Part shown: one piece after another, positions 54,685 through 63,327 of the stretch
How the letters are laid out: each line of letters opens with the position of its first letter
How positions within the stretch are numbered: the first letter of the stretch is position 1
Assembly (NCBI GenBank): GCA_035499295.1
Contig: DATJZG010000167.1
Span: 24,060 to 88,059 of the forward strand
Origin: DATJZG01 sp035499295
GTDB lineage: Bacteria > Myxococcota > Myxococcia > Myxococcales > Anaeromyxobacteraceae
Length of the DNA: 64,000 bases
Direction of reading: 5' to 3'
Program-made: the position numbers and the translations under genes
Notes under the pieces: model-generated
What the model was told of the DNA's origin: nothing
Seen by the model: the letters and a program-made list of their open reading frames with translations, nothing else
The model's database searches: none

Positions 54685-55590
54685 GTGAGCTACCTGGAAT
54701 TCTATCAGCTCTCCCAGGAGCCCTTCTCCAACGCGCCGGTGTCGCGCTTCTACTACGACTCCCCGCAGCACGCCCACGCCCTCCTCCGGCTCACCCGCGC
54801 AGTCTCGGGCATGAAGGGACTCGCGCTCCTGGTGGGGGAGATCGGGGCCGGGAAGACCACCCTGGCGCGCCGCATGCTCGACAGCCTACCGGAGTCCGAG
54901 TACGAGGCGGCCCTCCTCGTCATCATTCACTCTGGGATCACCGCCAACTGGCTGCTGCGGCGCATCGCGCTCCAACTCGGGATCGACTCCCCCGCCGAGG
55001 AGAAGCTGGCCCTGCTCTCCCAGCTCTACCAGCGCCTCACCGAGATCCACGAGGAGGGGCGCAAGGCGGTGGTGCTCATCGACGAGGCGCAGATGCTCGC
55101 CACTCGCGAGATCATGGAGGAGTTCCGCGGGCTGCTGAACCTCGAGGTCCCGGGCGAGAAGCTGCTCTCCTTCGTGTTCTTCGGCCTGCCGGAGATCGAG
55201 GAGAACCTGAAGCTCGACCCGCCCCTGGCGCAGCGGGTGGCGGTGAGGTGCCGGCTCGAGCCCCTCGGGGCCGAGGCCACCGAGGCGTACCTGCGCCACC
55301 GCCTGGCGCTGGCGGGAGCCCCGCGCGTGCCCTTCACTCCCGGGGCCATCCACGAGGTCCACCGCTTCAGCCGGGGTACGCCCCGCCTCATCAACACCAT
55401 CTGCGACAACGCCCTCTTCGAGGGCTTCGTGGCGGGCGCGCACGAGGTGGACGAGCTCCTGGTGGAGCAGGTGGTGAGGGACCTGGCCCTGGACCTCCCC
55501 CCTCCGCGGGCGGTCCGACCCGCGACGGAGAGGACGGCCCGGGTGGACCTGGCCGAGATCGATCGGTATCTCGATTCACTGCTCGATTGA
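54685..55590 (+). CDS. ExeA/GspA-type AAA ATPase
   Basis: 301 residues of the general-secretion GspA/ExeA ATPase family: N-terminal YLEFYQLSQEPFSNAP, Walker A GEIGAGKTT, Walker B VVLIDEAQML, sensor region FVFFGLPEIEENL and a winged C-terminal part (HRFSRGTPRLINTICDNALFEG). ExeA proteins usually carry a membrane helix and a periplasmic peptidoglycan-binding domain and help insert the type II secretin; both are absent here, leaving only the cytoplasmic ATPase. GTG start; adjacent to the TPR gene. Similar short ATPases also occur in polysaccharide-export loci, so the role is open. Confidence 0.85.
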   Translation: MSYLEFYQLSQEPFSNAPVSRFYYDSPQHAHALLRLTRAVSGMKGLALLVGEIGAGKTTLARRMLDSLPESEYEAALLVIIHSGITANWLLRRIALQLGIDSPAEEKLALLSQLYQRLTEIHEEGRKAVVLIDEAQMLATREIMEEFRGLLNLEVPGEKLLSFVFFGLPEIEENLKLDPPLAQRVAVRCRLEPLGAEATEAYLRHRLALAGAPRVPFTPGAIHEVHRFSRGTPRLINTICDNALFEGFVAGAHEVDELLVEQVVRDLALDLPPPRAVRPATERTARVDLAEIDRYLDSLLD

Positions 55591-55644
55591 CGCGCTCGGC
55601 GCGCGGTAGTTGGAACCCGGCTTCGCCACAGGCACAATGCCCCC

Positions 55645-58600
55645 GTGAAGCGCAGACTCGCGCTCGGGTTTCTGGCATTCCTCGCGCTCGCGGTGGGGGG
55701 CGCGCTCGCCCTCCTTTCCACGCCCTGGGCCGGAAACAGGCTCTGTGCCCTGGCCGAGTCAAAGGTGCGCTCCGCCGCCGGGGTGGAGGTGGCGCTGGGC
55801 GCGTGCCGCATCCAGCCCCTGCGACTCTCGGTTCAGCTGGATCAGGTCCGGGTGGGGCCCGAGAAGGCGCCAATCTTCTCCGCGGACCAGGTGTCGGTGC
55901 GCCTGGCCCCGCTGCAGGCCCTGTCACGGCGGATCGCGCTCGACAAGGTCACGGCCATCCGCCCGCGCGTCGCGCTCGTCCTTCCCCCCCGGCGTCCGGG
56001 GGAGCCGCCCGCACCGTGCCCGCCTCCGTTCTTGGAGCAGTTCCACGTGCGCCTCCTCCAGGTCGAGGACGGGAGCGTGGATCTCTCGCTCCCGGGCGGG
56101 GAGCGCGTCATCGTGGGGCGGGTCGACGTGCACACGCGCTCGGAGTGGCGCCCCACCGACCTGGGCTCACTCGCGGCCGGGGGACGCCGGAGCCGCGTGA
56201 CCGTCGACCTGGGCCCCACGCTGGTCGAGGCCGGGGGGCGGCAGACGCTCCTCCAGGACGGCGCCGTCGATGCCGACTTCGCCTTCGACATGTCGCGGCT
56301 CGTGGTCCGGGACTTCAGGATCCAGGGGGAGGGGGTGAGGGTCGCTGCCCGGGGCGCGGTGAGCAACCTCTGCAAGCCGCGGTTCGGCCTGGACGTGAGC
56401 GCCGAGGCTCCCCTGCCCGCCCTCTTCTCGCTCCTGCGGGCGCGCGGCGTGCGCTCGGAGGGCACGGCGACCGTCCAGGCACATCTTTCCGGGCCGGTCG
56501 GGGCCCTCGATGCGTCGGGAGAGCTTTCGCTTTCGAAGACGCGCGTGAACGCCTACGCGCCCGGCGACGCCAAGGTGCGGTTCCGCCTGAAGGGGCAACA
56601 GGTCGACCTGCCCTCGGTGGAGATCCCCTTCTCGGGCGGGGGCTCCATCGTGGCGAAGGGGACGCTACAGCTCGGGTCCCAGCCGACCCTGTCGGCCGAG
56701 GCGCAGGTCAAGCAGGTCCAGTTCGCCGAGCTGGTCTCGCGGTTCGGGCTCCAGGCGGCGCGGGTGATGATGAAGCTCGACGCCCAGGTGAGGGTGCAGG
56801 GCCCGCTCAAGCCGTTTCGGCTGACGGGCGAGGTGGGTATCGACGCCAACGAGTTCCGCGTCATCGACCATTCCTGGGAGCGGTGGCGGCCGGGAGAGGA
56901 GACGATCCTCGACCTGCCCCGCGGGCGCGTCGAAGCGCCGGTGGTGGTCACCACCGACGGGGTGGAGATGCGCGAGGGATCGCGGGTGCGGGCCGGGGCG
57001 GACGAGCTCGGCGTCACCGGTATGATCTTCTTCGACGACCGGGGGTTCCGGCTGGCCGTCGACGGCACCGCGGATCTTTCGGCACTGCGTCACATCGCGA
57101 GCGTTCCCATGGCGGGGCACGCCCATTTCCAGGGGACGGTGGAGGCACAGCCGTACGGGCCGCCGCACGTGCAGGGGAGCCTGCGGGCGCGCGTCTTCCA
57201 CTTCCTGGAGCTCGACCTCGGGGAGGTCGCCGCGTCCGTGCAGGCCACCCCCGACCTGGTACTGCGGGTGCGCGACGGCCAGGGGCAGAAGGGGGAGAGC
57301 CGGTACACGGTCGAGACCACGGTGGACCTGGGATCGTCTCCCATTCGCGTGCTTCCCTCCCGGGCCACCGCCCAGGGACGGCTGCACGACCTCTTCGACA
57401 TCGTCGCACCCTGGCTACCGCCGGCCCGGCTATTTCAGGAGGCCATCGACGGATCGATCCAACTCGACATGCCCTTCCAGGGACCGATCCCCCAGGTGGA
57501 CATGGGGTTCGAGGGAACCCTGGGGAAGGGCTCCCTGTGGGGGCGCTCGTTCGACTCGGGCCGCATCGGCGCCCGGGTGGAGAAGGGGGAGCGCGCGGTC
57601 ATCGAGCGCGCCGAGCTCCGGCGCGGGGAGGGGAGGGCCACCGGTGGCGGGACGCTCGAGTTCAAGCCCCCCTCGCCCTGGGACATGAAGGCCTCCTTCT
57701 CCGGGCTCAAGCTCGCCGGACTCGACCTTCCGGGCGACCGCTGGACGGGGACGGCCGCCGGCGCCTTCGCCTTCTCCGGTTCTGTGGACGAGCCAGTGAT
57801 CAAGTACACCGCCACCGGTGACGGGGTCGGGGTGCTGGGCGTGCCCATCGGCGCCGTGCAGGTGGAGGGCGTTCTCAAGACGCGCGACCTCACCGTGAGC
57901 GCCACGACCGCCGGCGTGAGCCTGACCGGTCGGGCCCGGCTGGAAGGCGCGATGCCCTACCAGGCCGAGGCGGACATCGACGTCGAGGACCTGACGAGGT
58001 TCCTCCCCGGGGGCCCGCCGGCCGGGCTTCGCGCGCAGGCTAAGGGGAAGGCGAGCGCCCAGGGGACCCTGAGGGACCTCCTCGATTCCACCGCGCGCCT
58101 CGATCTCTCGCGCATCCGGGTGGGGTACGCGGACTTCCGCGTGAACAACAAGGACGCGGTCTCGGTGGGGGTCGATCACCGCCGCCTGGAGGTCCGCTCC
58201 TTCACCCTGCAGGGGGTGAACACAGAGTTCAGCCTCACCGGGCAGCGCGAGCGGGATGGGGCGCTCGACTTCGCCGCCAGCGGAGGCCTCGATCTCCGCC
58301 TGCTGGGAGGCCTGGTCCCGGCGCTCGTTCGCACGCACGGGCAGTTGACGGTGGATGCCCGGGTGAGCGGGACCTTCGAGGAGCCCTCCATCGTAGGCGG
58401 CGGAAGGATCGCGGGGGGCGGCTTCCACCTGAAGGAGCTGCCCATCGAGTTCGCGAACATGACCGGCGACGTTTCCTTCTCCCAGAACCTGGTGGTCTTC
58501 GAGAGGCTGGATTCGACGGTGAACGGGGCGCCCACCCGACTGCGCGGCGAGCTGGCTCTGTCGCGCTTCGTCCCCACGCGCGTCCGGGTGGAGGGGGACC

Positions 58601-59607
58601 TGGACCGCGTGCCGCTGCGCATCCCGTCCTACCTCCCCACCGAGGTGTCGGGCCAGCTCGAGGCATACGGGTCGCTGGAGGCCATGACGCTGTCGGGGAT
58701 TCTGCACGTCCTCTCGGCCCGGTACACCGAGCGCTTCGACCTGGAGAAGCGCGTCCTCTCGCTCGGTGGCTCCTCGAAGGCCGCCATCGAGACGCGGGCC
58801 TACGACCCGTCGGGCGAGTGGCTCAAGTTCGACATCCGGCTCGTGGTGGACGGCGACGCCCAGATCGACAACGACCTGGTGCGCGGGAAGGCGCGGGGCG
58901 AGCTGGTCCTCACCGGCACCCTCGCCAGCTTCGGCTTGGTCGGGACCCTGTCCATGCTGCCGGGCGGGCGCGCCTTCTTCAAGGGGAACGAGTTCACCCT
59001 GAGCCGGGCGGTCCTCGAGTTCACCGATCGCAGGAGGATCCACGCGGCCCTCGACGTCACCGGCGAGGCGACGGCCCGTTCGCAGAACATCGAGTATCGC
59101 GTCTTCCTGCACGTGACCGGCGATCTCGACGACCCCAGGCTCCAGCTCTCGTCGAGCCCGGCGCTTTCCCAGCAGGACATCATCACCCTCTTCGCCCTGG
59201 GCTACACGAGCCGCGACACCAACGTCGGCGGCGGGATCGGCACCGTGGCCGGGGCCGCAGCCGCGCAGGCGCTCTTCGCCGTCTCCGGCATCGAGCAGCA
59301 GCTGCGCCGCTTCGTGCCGCAGACCGGCGTGTTCCAGGACGTGTCGGTCCGGCTGACGAGCGCCTACTCGCCGGTGACGCTGACGGTGGAGCCGCGCTGG
59401 GAGTTCGAGACCAAGGCCCTCGACAGCCGCCTTCGCATCCGCTACCAGGCCCCGCTCTCGAACCAAAGCCGGGGGCAGAAAGCGCAGGTCGAGTACCGCC
59501 TCAACGATCGGGCCTCGCTCCAGGCCCAGTGGGACAACGACAACATCGACGTCTCGGGCGGCGACCTGGGTGCTGACTTCAAGCTGCGCTGGGAGTGGAG
59601 CGATTGA
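55645..59607 (+). CDS. tamB: TamB-like AsmA-family envelope protein
   Basis: 1320 residues with one N-terminal membrane anchor (FLAFLALAVGGALALLSTPW) and a very long beta-rich periplasmic part typical of AsmA/TamB bridge proteins. The C-terminal DUF490/TamB domain is recognisable (GTLSMLPGGRAFFKGNEFTL, SSSPALSQQDIITLFALGY, then VTLTVEPRWEFETKALDSRL). Such proteins span the periplasm and work with Omp85 proteins, in barrel assembly or lipid transport. The stop region overlaps the start of the Omp85 gene, supporting a TamA/TamB-like pair. GTG start. Confidence 0.9.
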   Translation: MKRRLALGFLAFLALAVGGALALLSTPWAGNRLCALAESKVRSAAGVEVALGACRIQPLRLSVQLDQVRVGPEKAPIFSADQVSVRLAPLQALSRRIALDKVTAIRPRVALVLPPRRPGEPPAPCPPPFLEQFHVRLLQVEDGSVDLSLPGGERVIVGRVDVHTRSEWRPTDLGSLAAGGRRSRVTVDLGPTLVEAGGRQTLLQDGAVDADFAFDMSRLVVRDFRIQGEGVRVAARGAVSNLCKPRFGLDVSAEAPLPALFSLLRARGVRSEGTATVQAHLSGPVGALDASGELSLSKTRVNAYAPGDAKVRFRLKGQQVDLPSVEIPFSGGGSIVAKGTLQLGSQPTLSAEAQVKQVQFAELVSRFGLQAARVMMKLDAQVRVQGPLKPFRLTGEVGIDANEFRVIDHSWERWRPGEETILDLPRGRVEAPVVVTTDGVEMREGSRVRAGADELGVTGMIFFDDRGFRLAVDGTADLSALRHIASVPMAGHAHFQGTVEAQPYGPPHVQGSLRARVFHFLELDLGEVAASVQATPDLVLRVRDGQGQKGESRYTVETTVDLGSSPIRVLPSRATAQGRLHDLFDIVAPWLPPARLFQEAIDGSIQLDMPFQGPIPQVDMGFEGTLGKGSLWGRSFDSGRIGARVEKGERAVIERAELRRGEGRATGGGTLEFKPPSPWDMKASFSGLKLAGLDLPGDRWTGTAAGAFAFSGSVDEPVIKYTATGDGVGVLGVPIGAVQVEGVLKTRDLTVSATTAGVSLTGRARLEGAMPYQAEADIDVEDLTRFLPGGPPAGLRAQAKGKASAQGTLRDLLDSTARLDLSRIRVGYADFRVNNKDAVSVGVDHRRLEVRSFTLQGVNTEFSLTGQRERDGALDFAASGGLDLRLLGGLVPALVRTHGQLTVDARVSGTFEEPSIVGGGRIAGGGFHLKELPIEFANMTGDVSFSQNLVVFERLDSTVNGAPTRLRGELALSRFVPTRVRVEGDLDRVPLRIPSYLPTEVSGQLEAYGSLEAMTLSGILHVLSARYTERFDLEKRVLSLGGSSKAAIETRAYDPSGEWLKFDIRLVVDGDAQIDNDLVRGKARGELVLTGTLASFGLVGTLSMLPGGRAFFKGNEFTLSRAVLEFTDRRRIHAALDVTGEATARSQNIEYRVFLHVTGDLDDPRLQLSSSPALSQQDIITLFALGYTSRDTNVGGGIGTVAGAAAAQALFAVSGIEQQLRRFVPQTGVFQDVSVRLTSAYSPVTLTVEPRWEFETKALDSRLRIRYQAPLSNQSRGQKAQVEYRLNDRASLQAQWDNDNIDVSGGDLGADFKLRWEWSD

Positions 59608-62600
59608 GCCCTCTCACGCTCCTCGCGGGGGCCCTCCTGGCAGCGGCCCAGATGCCGGCCGGCCCGCCGGCCGACGTCCCTCGGCCCATCGTCGAAGACG
59701 TGCAACTGCGCCTGCCCGCCGGCGAGAACCCGAAGGAATTCCAGGGGCTTGTCGCCATCGAGGTGGGCGCGCCCCTCACGCCGCGCGCCACCCAGCGAAC
59801 CGTGCGGGCGCTCTACCAGTCCGGGAAGTTCGGAAACGTCCGGATCTACTCCTCGCCGACGGTCCAGGGCACCGGCGCCGACCGGGTCCGAATCGAGGTG
59901 GTGTGCGAGCCGCGGCGCCTGGTGGCCTCGACGCGCTTCGAGGTCCGCGGCGAGACTTCGGCGTTCTCCGAGGACGCGCTCCGACAGATCGCCGGGCTGG
60001 AGCGCGGCGCCGAGCTCTATCCCGGCCGCCTGGAGGTGGCGGTGACCGCGCTGCGGGGGGCCCTGGAGCGCCGCGGGTACCGGCAGGCGACGGTGTCCGC
60101 CCGGGTGGAGGGGGACCTGCAGGCCGCGGTCATCTTCGCCGTGGACACCGGCCCCCCGACGCGCGTCGCCTCGGTCGCCCTCGGACCCGAGACGGGAATC
60201 CCCGCGGCCGAGTTGGCAGAGGGGCTGAGGACCCGCAAGGGCGCGGTCCTCGACCTCGACGACGTCAAGACCGACACGACCGCGATCCGGGAACGACTCC
60301 GCAAGGCCCGCTACTACCGGGCCCGGGTAGGCGAGCCGGCGGTGGTTGCGGAGGGCGCCGAGGCCACCGTTTCCTTCCCGGTCGAGGCCGGTCCGCGGTT
60401 CTCCCTGCGCTTCGTCGGCGACACCCCTTTCCCATCCGAGCGACTCCGCCAGCAGCTCGGTTACGAGGGCGACGTCCCGCTTGACACGACCGCCATCGAG
60501 GCGGCCGCCGACCACCTGCGCACCTTCCTCGCCGACTTCGGGTACAACGAGGCGCGCGTCTGGGCCGAGGAGCGTGGAAGTTCCCAGCAGGTCACCGTGG
60601 TCTTCCACGTCGACGCTGGGCGACGCTACCTGGTCCGGAGCCTGCGCTTCGAGGGGGCGCAGTTCCGGACGGTGGAGTGGCTGGAGAAGAACCTCCGGGA
60701 GACGCTGGCGGCGGAGCCGCCGCTCGAGGTGCCCCAGCCCCGGGCCGACCTGGACGCGCTGGCGGTGGTGAGCGGGCTCGGAGTGAAGGACCCGGTGCCC
60801 TACCTGAGCTCGGATCCCACCGAGGTCTACCGGGAGAGCGCCTGGAAGCAGGCCGCGCAGAAGGTCGCCGAGGGGTACCGCAACGAGGGCTTCCTGGACG
60901 CGACGGTGGACGTCACCAAGCTCAACCTCGTGGTCCCGCCAGGCTTCGTCGACGTGGAGGTGCGCGTTCAAGAGGGGCCGCGAACGATGGTGGAGTCGGT
61001 CACGTTCGACGGGAACGTTCACTTCCCCACCGCCGACCTGGCGCGGGTCTCCAAGCTGGCGGCGGCCGACCCGCTCTCGCTGGCGCGGGTCGCCGAGACC
61101 CGCCAGGCGGTGGTCGACCTCTACTTCAAGAAGGGCTACGTCTTCGCGCGCGTGGAGGCGGCCGAGGAGTTCACCGCCGACCGCGGCAAGGCGGCGCTGC
61201 GCTTTCGCGTCGAGGAGGGGCCGGAGGTCCATATCGCGGCGGTGGTGGTGCAGGGGAACAAGCGGACGAGCACGGCTCTCATCGAGCGCACGGTGGGCAT
61301 CCGCCCTGGCCAGGTCTTCGACCCCACCGAGGCCGCCGCGGCCCAGACCGAACTGCTGCGCCTCGGGGTCTTCCGCTCCGTCTCCCTCCACCTGAGCGAG
61401 CCCGAGGTGGCGCAGGCGACGAAGGACCTGGTGGTGGACGTGGAGGAGAGGCCCTACCAGACGGTGATCGCCAGCGCCGGTCTCTCCTTCGCGGAAGGGC
61501 CGCGAGCGGCGGTCGAGTACGACCGGCCCAACGTGTTCGGGGACGCGATCGACTTCGCGGCCCGGCTGCGGGTCAACTACCCCCTCGAGATCTTCCGCCC
61601 CGACCTCCTCATCATCCCCCCCGAGGATCGCTGGGAGGCTCTCGCCGAGGTGGGGTTCCGCTTCCCCCGCGCCTTCGACCTTCGCATCCTGAACCTGCGG
61701 ACCGACCTGGTGGGACAGCACAAGGTCGAGAGCGCCTACCTCCTCTCCCGGGGTGCGCTCATCCTGGGAGCGGACCTGGTGCGCCTGGGGAGGTTCAGCT
61801 TCACCCTCGCCGGGCAACTCGAGATGGACGACGTGACGAGCACCACCGGCTGCTCGTCCGTCTTCTGCCTGGGGGAGACTCCCGAGGTGGCCCGGCTCCT
61901 CTTTCCCACCGGGTTCACCACGCTGGTCTCGATCCAGCCGCGCGTGTCGCTCGACCTGCGCGACAGCGCGGTGCGGCCCACCACCGGCGTCTTCCTCGAG
62001 GTGAACGCCGACTACTCCCACTCCATCGGCACGCCCGACACCATCGTCCGGAGCGACAACTACGTGAACCTCATCAAGCTGCAAGGGGTCTTCTCCACCT
62101 ACCTGCCGCTGTGGACGAGCGTACTCGCGCTCTCGGCGCGCTGGGGCCAGGTCTTCCCCATCAATGACCAGTCGGTCACCATCGCGCCCAAGCGCTTCTA
62201 CCTCGGCGGCGCCACCACCATGCGCGGCTACGGCGAGAACGAGATGATCCCGGAGGACCAGCGCGAGTCGGCGGCGCTGCAGACGCAGCGCTGTGCCAGC
62301 ATCGTCTCCGGCCTGGGGTGCTCGTCGCAGCAACAGCAGCTCGTGCGGCAGGGGATCATCCTGCCGAGCGAGGGAGGAGCGGCGATCGTGCTCTTCAAGG
62401 CGGAGCTCCGCGTCCCGATGACGCGCATCACCGAGCTCGGCCTCTTCGTCGACTACGGCAACCTCTGGCTCGACCCGGCCCTGGTGGATCTGGCGAAGCT
62501 CCGCACCAACATCGGGCTCGGCCTCCGCATCCTCACCCCGGTGGGGCCCGCCGCCTTCGACGTCGGCTTCAACCTGAACCCGGACGCCCACATCAACGAG

Positions 62601-62639
62601 CCGGTGATGGCCCCGCACTTCGCGGTGGGCTTCTTCTAG
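59604..62639 (+). CDS. Omp85-family outer-membrane protein (BamA/TamA-like)
   Basis: 1011 residues: signal peptide (SPLTLLAGALLAAAQ), a POTRA region of about 600 residues and a 16-strand-type barrel from about residue 615 (ASAGLSFAEGPRAAVEYDRP; GGATTMRGYGENEM fits the conserved RGF/Y loop motif) ending in Phe (FAVGFF), a beta-signal. Six or seven POTRA repeats fit in the N-terminal part, more than the five of BamA or three of TamA. I start at TTG 59604, overlapping the tamB stop; GTG at 59595 would add three residues. Pairing with TamB favours a TamA-like job. Confidence 0.88.
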   Translation: MSPLTLLAGALLAAAQMPAGPPADVPRPIVEDVQLRLPAGENPKEFQGLVAIEVGAPLTPRATQRTVRALYQSGKFGNVRIYSSPTVQGTGADRVRIEVVCEPRRLVASTRFEVRGETSAFSEDALRQIAGLERGAELYPGRLEVAVTALRGALERRGYRQATVSARVEGDLQAAVIFAVDTGPPTRVASVALGPETGIPAAELAEGLRTRKGAVLDLDDVKTDTTAIRERLRKARYYRARVGEPAVVAEGAEATVSFPVEAGPRFSLRFVGDTPFPSERLRQQLGYEGDVPLDTTAIEAAADHLRTFLADFGYNEARVWAEERGSSQQVTVVFHVDAGRRYLVRSLRFEGAQFRTVEWLEKNLRETLAAEPPLEVPQPRADLDALAVVSGLGVKDPVPYLSSDPTEVYRESAWKQAAQKVAEGYRNEGFLDATVDVTKLNLVVPPGFVDVEVRVQEGPRTMVESVTFDGNVHFPTADLARVSKLAAADPLSLARVAETRQAVVDLYFKKGYVFARVEAAEEFTADRGKAALRFRVEEGPEVHIAAVVVQGNKRTSTALIERTVGIRPGQVFDPTEAAAAQTELLRLGVFRSVSLHLSEPEVAQATKDLVVDVEERPYQTVIASAGLSFAEGPRAAVEYDRPNVFGDAIDFAARLRVNYPLEIFRPDLLIIPPEDRWEALAEVGFRFPRAFDLRILNLRTDLVGQHKVESAYLLSRGALILGADLVRLGRFSFTLAGQLEMDDVTSTTGCSSVFCLGETPEVARLLFPTGFTTLVSIQPRVSLDLRDSAVRPTTGVFLEVNADYSHSIGTPDTIVRSDNYVNLIKLQGVFSTYLPLWTSVLALSARWGQVFPINDQSVTIAPKRFYLGGATTMRGYGENEMIPEDQRESAALQTQRCASIVSGLGCSSQQQQLVRQGIILPSEGGAAIVLFKAELRVPMTRITELGLFVDYGNLWLDPALVDLAKLRTNIGLGLRILTPVGPAAFDVGFNLNPDAHINEPVMAPHFAVGFF

Positions 62640-63313
62640 CTCAGCTGGGGTGGCGCCTCGGGGAAGCGAGCGATCACCTGGTGGAAGTCGTCGAAGGCCT
62701 GGTGCGCGAGGCCGCGCTCGCAGCAGTAGTGGACGAGGCGCCGGGTGGCGAAGACGAAGTCGGCGGCGTCGGCAGCGCAGCGATCGGCGGTGCCGTCGCC
62801 GCAGACCAGCACGCGGTGCCCCTGGTCGCGGAGCTCGCGCACCACGCTTCCCTTGCAGAAGCCACAGCGTCCGCACCCGTCGGCGCGGCCGGGGCGGTGA
62901 AACTCGAGCGCCATCCCGGCCGGGCTGCAGCGGGCGCGGTTGGAGCGCAGCTGGATGTGCCGTCGCAGGTGGGCGGGGAGCCGCTCCAGCACCGGCTCGA
63001 TGTAGACGTCCAGGCCGGCCGAGCAGACGACGAAGGGGCGGCCGGCGGAGGCACAGGCCTGCACGAACTCCTCGAAGCCGGGGCGGAGGACGGCGCGCTC
63101 CCGGGCGAAGGCCGCGATCTCCTCCTCGCTGGCGGTGATGGGCTCGAAGATCCGTCGCAGCAGCTCACCGAAGTCGAAGGCGCCAGCGCGGTACTCGTCC
63201 TCGGCGCGGCGCCAGACGGCGAAGCCGGCGAAGTGCTGGGACACCGCGTCGCCTACGTCCTCGGTGAGGGCGGTGCCGTCGAAGTCGCAGACGATGGCCC
63301 AGGGGGCGCGCAC
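62636..63313 (-). CDS. MtnX-like HAD-IB phosphatase
   Basis: 225 residues from GTG 63313 (GGGAG 6 bases upstream). HAD motifs: catalytic DFDGTALTEDVGD at the N-terminus, motif II Ser in FVVCSAGLDVYI, and motif III VLVCGDGTADRCAA. A cysteine cluster CGRCGFCKG sits before motif III, as in MtnX (2-hydroxy-3-keto-5-methylthiopentenyl-1-phosphate phosphatase of methionine salvage). No other salvage genes are nearby, so the substrate is uncertain. The gene follows the Ppx/GppA gene by 14 bases and its stop overlaps the stop of the convergent Omp85 gene. Confidence 0.85.
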   Translation of the reverse strand: MRAPWAIVCDFDGTALTEDVGDAVSQHFAGFAVWRRAEDEYRAGAFDFGELLRRIFEPITASEEEIAAFARERAVLRPGFEEFVQACASAGRPFVVCSAGLDVYIEPVLERLPAHLRRHIQLRSNRARCSPAGMALEFHRPGRADGCGRCGFCKGSVVRELRDQGHRVLVCGDGTADRCAADAADFVFATRRLVHYCCERGLAHQAFDDFHQVIARFPEAPPQLS

Positions 63314-63327
63314 GCCGCGCTCCCGGG

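Noticed and set aside
59442..62876. Minus-strand open frame of 1144 codons opposite the Omp85 gene
   Set aside because: No motifs and composition of a shadow; the plus strand has signal peptide, POTRA and barrel features.
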